Under the pieces are notes generated by a model. It saw only the letters and a list, made by a program, of their open reading frames with translations. It was not told the origin of the DNA and did no database searches. This document shows positions 47,301 to 59,400 of a stretch of 64,000 nucleotides of DNA, piece after piece. Location of the stretch: assembly GCA_000151295.1 (NCBI GenBank), contig GG745329.1, positions 1,888,184 through 1,952,183 of the forward strand. The letters are read 5' to 3'. Source of the stretch: Allomyces macrogynus ATCC 38327 (Eukaryota > Blastocladiomycota > Blastocladiomycetes > Blastocladiales > Blastocladiaceae). Position 1 is the stretch's first letter, and each line of letters starts with the position of its first letter. The position numbers and the translations under genes were made by a program.

Positions 47301-49958
47301 ATGATCCCGAGCACGTCGGCCGCGTCGTCGTCACCCAAACAGCTTTCGCGCGTGGTCCATGGCCACGGTCGCGTTCAGGCTGGTGCTCGTTGCGGGGCGC
47401 GGGGTCGGCAAAAGCGAAGGACGGGTCGACGCGAGTGTGCGCCCTGGGTCGACGCGAGTGTGCGCCCTCGTCCGGCTGCCACGAACGCGGGAGGTGGTGG
47501 TGCTGGCGCCGGCGCGTTCGAGTCCTGTATTTCGTGGTCCAGGTCGACAAACAGTTGCTTGCTGCGCGCGAGTGCAGTCTTGGAGGGTGTCGGGAGCGGC
47601 TTGTTCCTTGCAGTCGCGAAACCGACAAATGCAGCTGGTGGCAGGGCTGCGGGCTCGGCGAGCTCGGCGTCGACAGCCGCCATCACATCCCGTGCGCGAT
47701 CCATTGCACTCTTCGACGGCGTCGGCAGCGGCCGGTTGCCTGCAGTTGCGAATCCGGCGAATCCGGTAAATCCTGGAGCGGATGCTGCGGCAGGCGGAGC
47801 CGAGGATTCAGCGAGCTCCGCCTCGACTGCGGCCATGGCCACACGTGCGCGGTCGACCGCGGCCTTGGACGGGGCCTTGATCGCGCTCCCGTTGCCCGTC
47901 TGGAACCCGACGACATGTCCCGACACGCTTGCGCCTCCGGCCGCCGCGCCAGCGGCATGAAATCCGACGGTGGTAGGTGGGGGAGCAGCAGCGGCTGCAC
48001 CTGGGATCAAACCGAGAAGCGACGGGTCCATATCGTCGCCAAACAACGAGCGCGCACGGTCGAACAGAGATACCGCGGCCGCGGGAGCGGCAGGCCGCGG
48101 CAGAGGCGGCGGCATGCCGAGCTGGCTAGAGCGAGGTGGGCGAGCGGCAGAGGCGAATGACGGCATGGGCGGCGGCGGTTTACTAAGCGTTTCGTCGACG
48201 GCCGGTGGTGGTGACGACGCGCCATGGTCACGGACAGCAGGCTCGGTGATCGGCTCCGTGACCGTGGGCTCTGCAGCTGGCGGTTGCACCGCAGCGGTGG
48301 GAGCTTCGGTTGGCTTCATGAACATTGACTCGGTGACTGCTGGTTGCATTGCGGCAGGAGCGGCATCGATGGGCGAAGTACGTTCGTCCTGGGAGGTGGA
48401 CCGCTCGACCGGGTGTTGCTCGCCGTCGGCTTGCGCAGCAGCAACACTTTCGGGCGGATCCACGGCAGCTGGTCGATCGGAATTTGCACCGCGGGCAGCG
48501 TCGTTCTCGGCCGCGACCTTTCGATCGCCGCTCGGTTGTTTGATCGACGCGCTGACGGTTGGAGCGGCTAGAGCGGGACCCTCGGACACAATGTCAGGTA
48601 AGTCAATCGGCAACTTGTTCGAGTCGGCCGTCGTCCTAGCAGGCTGCGAGTTGGAGTTGTTGCGCAACTCCAGACCAAATTCTGTGAACAGGTCCGGGCT
48701 CATGTCAACGAGCGGCGCCGCGGGCGCGGTGACGGCGCCAACGGGTCCCGACGATCCGGAGAGAGCAGCGCGGGAAGCTGAGCGTGAATGTAGGAAGCGT
48801 CAGAGAAGTCAAACGGTAACTCCCAAGGGCAATCCAGCAACGCGCACCATTTGGCAGGACTGGTCCCGATGAGCCCATCCCCGTGAGCAAGACCTGCGCC
48901 TGCGAGTCGCGCGACAGGACGTCGTGCAGGTCGTCGGCGCCGAAGAGTACGGGCGAGGGTGGATCTTCTTGCACAGGGGGTGCGGTAGAAGGGGGCGGGA
49001 GAGCGGGTGGTGTTGGGCGCACAGCGGTTCGAGTCGTCGCGTGTGCGCGAGTTGCGAGCCACCTAGAACCGTAATCCTGCGCACGAGACTGCAGCACCGG
49101 AGCCGACGCCGACGGCCATGTCGACTCGTCCTCTTGCGAATCCACGGCCATTGCGTGCGCCAAGTCCGGCTGCGACTGCGACCGACCGAGCGACGGCGGT
49201 TGATGCTGCGGCGCAGCGAGCGAGTTGAGCGACCTGCGCTTGGCTGGGCGCCGCGACGGCGAGTCGGTCGAGGCACGGTCGCCAAACGAAAAGCGCGTGG
49301 CCGACGGTGATCCCATGGGGAACCGCAGGGGCACGGGCATGAGCCTTGGCGACGAGTCTGATTCGGTGTCAGACGACGAGGAAGCGTGCGCGTCAATCTC
49401 GCGCTTGCGCTTGACGGGCGAGCTGTGCGCCGCGTCCACGTCTATGTGAAGGCGTTGCGCGAGCGTCGGTGCGGGCGCCGCGGGCCGACTCGGCGTCTCG
49501 CTCGCCGGCTGGTCGCTCACCGGCTCGCCCAGCGGCAGCATCGGCGACATGTTAAGCTGATCGCCGGGCATGGCGTAAGGAGTCCACGGCGATGGGAGCT
49601 TTGGCGGCAGTGCTGGTGCGGATGCGCGCAATGCGGCGGGAATTTCACGGAGCAGGTCGGGGCGGACTTGCGGCACTGGCGTGCGGTCAGTTGCAGCTGC
49701 ACCACCAGCAGCGGCATTCTGGCGCGGTGTCTCGTGCGTCGACGGCGACCACAGCAGCATTGCGGGCGACTGGTCAGTCAAACGACGTGGAAGGACAGGG
49801 GCGCGCGTCGGCGTCTCATGGTCGGCTCTGGCCCATGCGGCGCGGCGCAGTGGGGTCGGTGCGGTCGTTGTGGTGGTGGCCATTGGGCCTGGCGGCAGGG
49901 CCGGTAGGGGCGCGGCGGCGGGCACATCGTGCAGGTCCAAGTCGGCGTCGGCGTCCAT
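44313..49958 (-). CDS. BRCA2: BRCA2 recombination mediator (interrupted by assembly gap, BRC region frame-disrupted)
   Basis: ATG 49958 opens a long disordered Pro/Ser-rich N-terminus; an intron at 48778-48847 joins it to the BRC region. BRC repeats follow, for example FATAGNRPLPTPSKSAMDRA, VGFATARNKPLPTPSKTALA, VGFQTGNGSAIKAPSKAAVD and VFSTGANRPLPPPSKAALA, plus DRARSLFGDD-type half units. BRC repeats bind RAD51. After the N gap comes the DNA-binding region: the helical domain WVRNHYRWIVWKRA, then DQLRYRYEREVHRAHRS and the OB1 signature IEVTDGWYSAVAQLD, OB2 and OB3 to a TGA at 44313. Intron 44880-44948 (69 bp) was placed by homology. Frame changes between 47250 and 47470, one of them from a 23-bp tandem duplication, interrupt the BRC array. 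Confidence 0.9.
46379..47000. other. Assembly gap (622 N)
   Basis: A run of N lies inside BRCA2, between the last visible BRC repeat and the helical domain. Confidence 1.
47423..47468. repeat. 23-bp perfect tandem duplication in BRCA2
   Basis: GGGTCGACGCGAGTGTGCGC followed by CCT occurs twice in direct succession (47423-47445 and 47446-47468). Its length is not a multiple of three, so it shifts the BRCA2 frame. Confidence 0.9.
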
Positions 49959-50408
49959 GGCCGCGCTCGTGCTGTTGCGGGTACTTGCGGCGTGCTGGTG
50001 GCGGGGCAGCGCGGTGGGCGTCGCCTACGACAACACGGTGGTGCAACTGGTGCTGGCAATGGTCGTGGTCCATCGTGGTCGCGATGACTCGCAGCCCGCA
50101 GAGGACGGTCCACCGCACAGCGCGTATGCGGCATTCCTGGCGGCTTCAACAGGTGACCGTGCTGGCAGGGACCATCGATCATCTTGCGCCGTTCAGTCGC
50201 TGCTCAACCATCGTCTCGCTCGATATTCACAGCGATCGACATTCACGGCAGAGAGGGCGTCGCGCTGCCCGCAATATCCAGCAACTCGCTGCACACTGAT
50301 CCACTGCCTGCATAGCCCGACCGGGCCCACTCATCCGGCGTTGCGAGCGGATCCGACCCGAACCTGCCCTGCGAGCCAGTCGGATCGCTCAACCCAGCAG
50401 CCCCCAGC
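49959..50408. other. Divergent intergenic region BRCA2 / CFAP65
   Basis: This 450-bp interval lies between two head-to-head starts. Nothing specific was recognised. Confidence 0.4.
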
Positions 50409-53400
50409 ATGCCATCCTCGGTCATGGCCCAGCCGGCCGGCATGGCCTCATCCGGGTCTCCCGACACGCTGCGTGACGGCCTCGACTCGGCTCGCGCCGC
50501 CCGCCGTCCGCCGCAAGCTCCGTTGGCCTCGGTCGTGGCCAAGCGACTTCGTGCGCGGCCTCCACACGCCCTGGCGGCAATTCCGTCGCAGACGTCCGGC
50601 CCAGTGACCCGGTTTGCGGACGTTCCAACACCGGGGGCGCCGAAACCCATGAGCCGCGCCGCACGCAAGACGCAGCTCGGCATTGATTGCGCCGACGTGG
50701 TCACATTTGCAGGGTGGTGCGTCAGGCTTCCAGCGCTCTGTTGGACAACGGCTCGCCGCTGACCTGAATCCGAACACAGGGCCCCGTGCGGCGAGTACAC
50801 GCAGCACCTCGTCTTGAAAAATGCGTCCATGCAGACGCTCAAGCTGCGGTACCGGCTGCCATCGTCGAAAGTCTTTTTCATGGATTTCCCCGAGACGATA
50901 GCGCTCAGCGCCGGCATGGCCTGTTCGGTCCCCATCACGTTCCGGCCCATCGCCTTGGTACGATCTCATTTGGTGGTGGTGGAGAGTGTTGGTCATGAAC
51001 TCACCTCACTATTGCTTTGTTCAGACGCCCTACCGCGACGTCGTCGAGTTCACCCTACCGCTCGGCAAGTTCCACATTCCGATCCTCGGCACCCTGCCCG
51101 AGCATCGTCTCAACCTGCCGGATCGGCTCGACTTTGGGCCGTGCGCAGTCCGCGAGCCGGCCGTGGTCCAATTTGATGTGACCAACACGGGCGAGATTTC
51201 GACCCGCGTCGCGTTCCAGCCTGCAAACGCACCTAATAGCGCGACGCCATTCACGTTCAACCCGCCCAGCCTGCAACTCGCGCCCGGCGAGTCGATAACC
51301 GTCACGGCCACGTTTTTGCCAGAGGTACGCAAATTCATTTTCACCTCCTCTTTTTGCTCAAGGCAGCTCACCCTTTCCCCGCTCTTCTTAGTCTGCCCTC
51401 GCGTTCCAAGCCAGCGTCGTATGCGCGTTCGGCGATCCGCCGGGCCAGGAAACCGGTGCCAAGCCGGGAAAACGTCGTATGCAGCTGCATGGCGTCGGCA
51501 AGTATGCCCAAGTCGTATTTCGCCACGACGACAAGGTCACGACCGCGCTCGACGTTGGCCACTGCCACGTCGGCCAGCGGTCCAAAATCACCCTGCAACT
51601 CGTCAACCCGTCCATGGTACTCTCCGCTCTTAAGATTCTCCCCAGTCGCATTTGTCCTGATCCAACCTGCCTTCTCCACCAGGTTATGGCGTCGTACTCT
51701 ATCGAACCCGTCACGTCGTCGGGCGCCTTCACTTTCTCCCGCACCAAGGGCCAGCTCGTGGGCAACGGCGGCACGCACGAAGTGCACGTCCTCTTCCAGC
51801 CGCGCATGGCACTCTCGGGCACCGCCGTTACCGAAGTCTTCCAGCTGCGCTCCCCCGGCCTGTGCCAGCACAACGCGATGCAGCCGCTCGCGCTTACGGG
51901 CTGGGCGACGGGCCCCGCTGTGCACCTATCGGCCACTGAACTCAGTCTTGGCGACGTCGAAATCGGGCAAGCCGTGACGCGCGTCGTGCAACTTATCAAC
52001 GACTCGCCCGTCGCGGCGCCGTTTCAGTTTGACACGCACGCGACGGGCGCGTTCCAAATTGAACCACGCGCTGGGACCGTCGCGCCCATGTCGACGCTCA
52101 ACATTGCCGTCACGTTTGCGCCCGCGTGGCCCATCAACCACTACCGCCGCGCGCTATGTCTCGTCGAGCACGCCGACCCGCTCGCGCTGCACTTAATTGG
52201 AACAGGGTTCTCAAGCGGGCAGCGGCCCGCGTCGTTTCTCGCGCGGCACCTGGTCGCGTTCCGGCACCGTGCTGCGATTGGGCTCGCGCAGTACGGGCCC
52301 GAGCAGCTCGATCATATGCTCAAGCGTGGGGACATTGTCGTCGACGGCGCAGGGCTTCTGCAATGGGCCGTGCATGCGTCACCATCACCAGTTCCGCCGC
52401 CGGACCAGAAACTCGTCGACATGGACGTGTCAGCCCTCGACTTTGGCGCGTGCTCGCCGTACCGGTACGTCGAGCCGCGGCGTGTGAACGTCTACAACCG
52501 CACCGAGACCAAGGTCGTGTGTGTCTGGCACCCGCCGTCCACAGTGGGCAACGGCGACGGCGTGTTCCGCGTGGAGCCGGACATGCGCGAGCTGCCGCCA
52601 CACTCGGCAAGCGAGTTTGTCGTCTCGTACCGCCCGCAAAAGGAGGACGAGTTCCACGAAGCGCAGCTCGAGTGCTTTGTGTATGCCAAGACGATGCGCA
52701 ATTTCCGGCTGGTGCAGGACGCAACGTTCACGCCGCCGTGGTGTTTCCCGTTGCGACTCGTTGGGTACGTGAGATTTGAGATTTGGCACCACGGGATCGG
52801 GGTGCTGGAACTGACGGTAATGTGCTCGATTTAAGGCATACCTTGACCAACAGCCTGTGCCTGGCCATGGTTGACTTGCCCGCCAAGAGCACTGTTGAAT
52901 TCCCGCCGTCCTCTGCTCCCGCGACTGCCGTCTCGTCCGCTGCAAACTCAGCGACCAAGGTCACGTTCGCGCTGACGAACCGCGGCGACACCCCGGCTCT
53001 GTTCCAGCTCAAGTGCCCACCATCGGCGCACTTTCGATTGACCCCAAGAGCCGGCGTGATCCCGGTCGACGGGTCGCAGTTGGTCCTGGCCGAGTTTGAC
53101 CCGTCCGCGGCGATGGGCGCGCACGAGCCAGGCGAAGAAGGCGCCGAGTCTGCCGTGTCGGCGGTGCCGGACCTGGGCCCAAGTACCAAGATGACGCACA
53201 CCGTGACGTGCCTGTTTAACGGCAACCTCCCGAACGCACAGGTCCGTCCTTATATTCACTTCCTCGGATCCGCAGCGTTCCTCATCGTCATCTGCGTCAC
53301 TCTAGTCGCTCCATCTCGTCGCGCGGTGCAGCAAGCCCACCATCTCCCTTTTCCCATCGGGCGCACTGACCCTGGCCCCGACCCTCGTCGGGATGACCGG

Positions 53401-56249
53401 CCGCCGCTCGCTGCAGCTGCGCAACGAATCTGACGTGGCCGTCGCGTTCCGGTGGCAAGTCCCGCGTGCCTACGCCGCGCACCTCGCCGTCGTCCCCGCC
53501 GCCGGCATCGTTCTCCCGCGCCGCGCGGCCGAGCTCACGGCCACGTTCCGCCCGTCTGCCGCAGGTAAGTTTGTTGCGCGCGTGCCCGTCATGTACGCGC
53601 CCGCACGGCTCGGCGAGTCGGGCGCGGTGCTGAGGGGCGCCGAGGCTCGCACGACGCTCGTGGTGGTCGCGGCGGCACAGGTGGGGAAGCTGGTCGCGTT
53701 GGAAAAGGTGGTGCGGTTGCCGTGCGTGCTCGTGCGCACGCTGTTTGTCACGCAGCGGAATGAGATTGTGCTCGGGAACCCAACGGACTGCGACGTATCG
53801 TACACGATGCGGGTGCTGATCAGGAAGGATGGCGTGGAGCGCGAGACGTGGGGTACGTTGGCGAAACTGATCGTGGTGGGTGGAGAGCGTGGTCGCGACT
53901 GACGATGAATGCGTGCGGCCGCAGTGGAACCCGACGACACCATTCGGCTGCTGTCGCCCGTCGATAGGATCCCGTGCCGCTCGCGCAAGGCCATTCGGCT
54001 GCAGCTCCTGCTGCGCGAGCAGCGCGACCATCACCTCAAGCTTCAGCTGCGACTCGGGACGCGTGCAGGAGCCGACAGCACCGACCACGGCGTTTCGGGC
54101 ACCGATGTACGGCCATAAACGTTGCCGAATTTAGTGGACCCGAGGCTCACGTCGTCCTTTTTCATCAACCAGGAATGGCACGATTTGTGCCAGGTCATCG
54201 CCACGGGCGTGTTCCCGACTTTGGCCATTGTCGAGACCAAGGGGAGCGGTACTGTCGTGAAGAAAACCTCTCCACCGCTGCCAAGGCCCGCAAAGCTGAC
54301 GCGCTTTCACTTGTAGCGTCGAGCTCGTATGATCTGCACCGGTCGTGCAATGTCGCCGCTCTCAACGCGGCACTGCGGCGGGGTATGTCCAAGAAAGTCA
54401 TTGACGTCAAGCTCGAGCCGCAAGTGCAGGGCAGTGCCGAGACTGTGGTGCAGTGGACATTGAAGAACGTCGGGCCAGTCCCACTCAAGTGGAGCATGCT
54501 GGTGCCAAACAACCCGATGGTGCGTTCCGCGTTACTCTTGTTGCTCGATGTACGAGCGAGCAGGTCCGCTCACTCGGTCTGCGATTTCTAGGCCGGCAAG
54601 ACCCAGGACACGGCGAAGAGCCCCGGAACGACCGAGACCAGTGGGATACGACTTTCACACCGGGTACGCTCTCGTCGTCGCGTTCCCCCCGCATCCCCTC
54701 CATCTAACTATTCCCTTGTCCCGTGCACAGAACGGCGCCTTGGCTCCCGGAGACGAACAAGTCCTGACGATTCATTGCCCACGAAAGTCGGCTGGCGTCT
54801 TGGAGCAGGCCGTGCAGCTGCAAGTCAAGAGCGGTCCCGGGTGCGACGGCACCATCCCGCTTCTGATCTCGTCCACGACCATTCCAACGGGCCACGGGTA
54901 CCTGTGGTACCCGAGCGAGTCGCTGAGCTTTCCGGAATGCGCGCTCGACGTGGTAGAGCCGGCTGTGCGCGTTATGCGGCTGTCGAATCCGGGCACGGCG
55001 CCGATTGCGTTCACGATTGCGACCGAGGCGCTTGACGAGGTGCGTGAAATCGAGCGGAGTTGGTCAAGGAATTGTTCTGACTCTGCCCGTCGATTATGTA
55101 GATGCGGAAGCGTAACGGCGGATTCCCCGTGTTCGAGTGCCACCAACCGACCAGCACAATTGAACCGCAGGGCGCAGTCGACGTGCCGTGGTCGTTCCAC
55201 CCGGTTGCGGCCACAACCTACACAATCTCGGTCCCGATTTCCATGGACAGCGGCAACTCGTTTGTCGTGCAAGTGACCGGGACCGGGATCGAGCCGACGC
55301 CGAGGGTGGGATCCAGCACCGCCGCCCTCGTGCCGAGAATCGCTGCGCCGTCGATCCCGCAATGCTGCCCAATTTCCCTCGACCAGTCGAATATCAGGAT
55401 CTGCAACCTGCCCGTGCAGGCCATGGTCACGAGGCTCGTCGTCTTGCGGCACCACGGCAGCACGGCCCTGCCGTTGCACTTTGAGTGGCAGGCGCTCGCC
55501 GACCAGGACCAGGTGCGACTCGCGCCCGCGACCGGCGTTCTCCACCCGGGCCAGAGCGCGTTTGTGCGCGTCTTTATTCGCGGCGGTGACACGACTGGGT
55601 GTCACATCCATCTGTTCGAGTGTGCGTACTCGACGCAGCCGCTCTCCGCGGTACGAATCTCCGCTCCTGTTCGATTCGCATCGTACATGACCCTCACCAC
55701 CGTGAACCATCCTCATAGGCCAGGAAATTGCATGCGTCGGGCCGGCGCATATCCAAATTTGGCCCCGCGCTGCCCAGTATTTCGTCGCCCGTCCTGGGAA
55801 GCACCGCGTCGCTGTCGACGCTCAACAAGGTCGAGCTGTGCGTCGACGTTACGACGAGCGCGCACGTTGACCCGGCGTGTATGGTCGCGCCGCGCTACGT
55901 CCCGCCCGCCGAAGTTGAGCCCGACGCGCTCGCGTTGCCAGCTGCTCGCGACTGCGCGCTCCACGTCTTGCATGAGACGCTCAACGACGTAATCGCGCAG
56001 ATCAATGCCGAGAACACACTGCAGCACATTCGAGACCACGCCGAGTGGCACTTCCCGGACTCAGTGTACGTCGCTCGCTTACTGTTCGGCGTCGCGCGCG
56101 TCAAATGCTGTATTCCTTGCCCTGATGCTCCTGCTGTTCATAGGGCTCCACCACAAGACGCGATGCAAGATGTGCTGGAAGGAGTTCTCTTTTCAGTCTT
56201 GGCGGAGCTGCAGCGGGAAGGACTTGACAATTCGGAGAGGCAGACGTGA
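50409..56249 (+). CDS. CFAP65: Cilia- and flagella-associated protein 65 (CFAP65/CCDC108)
   Basis: This is a large multi-exon gene of repeated ASH/MSP-type immunoglobulin-like domains. Exons set by phase are 50409-50713, 50780-50957, 51025-51324, 51392-51616, 51683-52764, 52836-53241, 53306-53879, 53925-54062, 54135-54248 and 54317-54519. More exons follow to the TGA at 56247-56249, with the junction near 54590-54730 unresolved. Matches to CFAP65 include EYTQHLVLKNASMQTLKLRY, FFMDFPETIALSAG, ALDFGACSPYRYVEPRRVNV, LAPTLVGMTGRRSLQLRNES and the late block LDQSNIRICNLPVQAMVTRL. CFAP65 is a central-apparatus protein of motile 9+2 flagella, so this predicts swimming zoospores. ATG 50409 or the in-frame ATG 50424 could be the start. 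It runs tail to tail with talin. Confidence 0.85.
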
Positions 56250-56494
56250 TGGGAAGACTGGAACAGGGACTGCGAGTGTGGTTTCATGGAATGTTGATGT
56301 TGAAAGAACCCACCAACCCAACGTTGCTTCTGGATAAAGACCCAATCAACCTAATTTCCATCAAGTCGGCCGCAAAGAAATCACGTCAAGAAAGAAAATG
56401 TATGGGGAATTTGTGAGAGGAGAGACCAACAACCAAGCGCGACCCAACCAAGTCTAATACGAAAAAATCAACCCAACCCAACTCCACAATCTCA

Positions 56495-59400
56495 TCACGT
56501 CGCCGCCTGGTCCGGGCCTCCCGTGTACCGCGACTTGCGCACATTGGCGAGCCGTGTGCGCGCTTCTTGCAGCTCGCGCTCCTTGGCCAGGACCGACGTC
56601 TCGGCCTCGATCATGGCGAGTCGCGCCGACGTCTGGTTCGACGGCCGCAGCTTGACGAGTTCCTCACCCAACTGCTCGTCAATATCGTTGGCCGTCGCCA
56701 TGCGCTGCGCCATGCCCGCCGCCGCGTCCACGACCTGCTTGGCCGAGGCCTTGAGCCGCACGAGCGACGGTTCGGTAGCGTCCACCTTGACACTCGCCGC
56801 CGAGACTACTTGTGCAGTTGCGGCCGACACGGCCTTGGCGCTGGCAATCACGCGCTCGCGCTGGACGCCGTCGGTCGCCGCACACGTAATCAGGTCCTGC
56901 ATTGCCTGCGCGACTTGCTTGGCGGCACTGATGAGCCCATCCGACCACGTGCCGTCGTTGAAGTACATGTCCTTGCCGGCCTTGGCCGACGCGGCATCGA
57001 CGCGCGTCGTGATGACGCGCTGCGCGAGCGCAGCCACCTTGATGAGATCGAACGCCGTGCTCGCGACATTCTTGGTATCACTGACCAGGTTCTGCTTTTC
57101 GCGGAGCTCTGGCGGGACATAGTCCTTGGGCGCGTCGGGCGACGCCGGTGCTGCTGCCGGAAGCGGCGGCAGCGCCTGCAGCGCCTGCTCGATCGCCGAA
57201 ATCAGGTTGCGGAACTCGTCCTGCGTCTGGTTCGACGTCAGATTGCCGACGAGCTGCGTGATGCGGTCGGCGAGGGCGTCGACGGACCCGACGAGCGACT
57301 CGGTGTTGCCCTTGGTCACGGATCGCAAGCTGTAGTCGACAAGCGACGACCACGCCTCGAGCAAATCGCCGAGTGCCGCCACGATCCCAGCGCTCTTGGA
57401 CTGAACGGCCACCTTGCGCGCCTCCTCGTCGAGCAGCTGCAAAATCGCCACGGAACCCTCGACAGCGTCGCCGAGCAGCGAGTCGACGTTCCCCTGCGAC
57501 GCGTTGCGGATCGCGCCGAGCGACTCGAGCAGCTGGTTGCAACGCGTCTGCAAGCCGCCAGGCACAGCGGGGGCCATGGGCGCGACAGGCTCGTTGTTGG
57601 CGAGCCGAGCCTCGAGGTCGTGGCACTGCGGGACGAGTGTCGTCTGAATGAGCTGCATCGCGCCCTGGCACTGCATGCTCGTACGAATCGTCTCCTGGAC
57701 CGTCGACACGAGCGACGTGATCGAGGACGACAGCTGCGGGACCTTGGTGCGGTCGACGAGCACGGCGAGTATATTTTGCGCCAACCTCTCAAGTCCGCCC
57801 TGCAGCTTGTCGCGCAAGACCACGTCTGACGTGCTCTCGGCACACTTTTTGACGGCTTGCGCGAGCGTACGGAAGTGCGTCAGGACTGCGCCGACGTGTG
57901 GCTGGATCCCGGCAGCCGTCTTGGCCTTCGCAATGAGCCCGACAACATCCTTGGCTGCGGCCTGCACAGTCTCGAGCACATTGCCCGACCCCGAGACATT
58001 GTCGCTTGCCGCCAGCGGGGCCACGACCGCGCCGTGCAGCCCATCACGGAGCTCGAGCAACGTCGTCAACTCGCTCAGCGCCTGCGTGACCTTATCGACG
58101 TCGCACGAGCGGTTCGCCTTGATCGCCTCGAGAATCTTCATAATTTCGTCGCCAATCGTCTTGATGTGGTCAAGCAGGCCCGTGTCAGTCATGCACGCCT
58201 GCGCGAGACTGACCCAGGCCATGGCCCACGGCACCGACCGCACCGGGTCCTTGACGGCCAAGAACTCGCCAGTCCCGGCCATGAGCGCGTGCGCGAGGTC
58301 CATGACGTGCGGCTGGTGCGCGAGCGTGAACTTCACGCCCTCAATCGCGCTCTGCAGCAAACTTTCGTCGACCTCGGCCATCCCGAGTCGCAGCTGTTCG
58401 AGCGAGTACATAATTTCCTTGGTGCCCGGCGCCACGTCGCGCAAGGTCGTGACGAGCGCACTGAGCGATTTGCCGAGAGCAGCGCCGTGGTGCAAGATGC
58501 GCGTGCGGTCGGCGGTCTTGGCGAGCATCAGGTTCTTGCATGTGTCGACGACCTGCCGCGCCGACTCGCGAATTTCGGGGGCCGCCACGGTCGCCGTCGC
58601 ATACACCTCGTCGGCCGCGGCCTGCACCGGCTGGCTCGCGTCGACGACGGCGGCTTTGAGCTCGGCTGCGTCCATGTTCACGGCGTAGGCCTTGACCTTG
58701 GAGATCAGGTGCTGCGTGCTCGACGCCAGCTGCGTCGCCATGCGCACGTACTCCTTGCGCTCAACGTCAGACGTCATCGGGTGTGCCGACTGCGCCTTGA
58801 GCATCTGGCACAGCGAGTTGGTCGCGAGCCCAACCCCACTCGCCGCATCCAAGATATCCTGCTGCGTCTTGCCTGTCTCGAGCATTTGCAAGTTGCGCGC
58901 GATTTCCGTGACCAAGGGTTGCAGGACGGTAATGTCCATGGACGACAGCAGTGCAGCCGAGAACATGGCCGTATCGGCAATCGACGTGACAATGGCGCAC
59001 ACTTCGGTGAGTAATACGGGCTTGAACTCGCCGGGTTGCTTGAACGCGGCCGTCATTTCCGATGCGACGCGACGCGTATCGTCGACAATCTTGCCGAGGC
59101 ACTCGGAGAAGGTCAAGTCCTGGACCTTGGTCGGCAACAATGGCGACGACAGCCGAGCATTCGCCATTTCCAGCGCCTGCAGCGACCGAATCACCTCGAC
59201 GTCCCCCAAACGCGCTGCAATTGCACACTTTTCCGTGAGCGAATTCACCGACTGCCCGAGCTGCGCAGCGGCGTGGCCCAGCATATCGCGCGCCTTGCCG
59301 TCATTCGACTTGGCCGTGGTAATCAGCTCGACGCACTGCGTCGACGCCGCCTGGACCATGCCCACAATCTCGGACCGCGCCGTCGCGTCGGCCTTGGCCA

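Noticed and set aside
54063..54134. In-frame TAA in CFAP65 at 54116
   Set aside because: It lies inside a 72-bp intron (54063-54134) whose phases fit the flanking exons.
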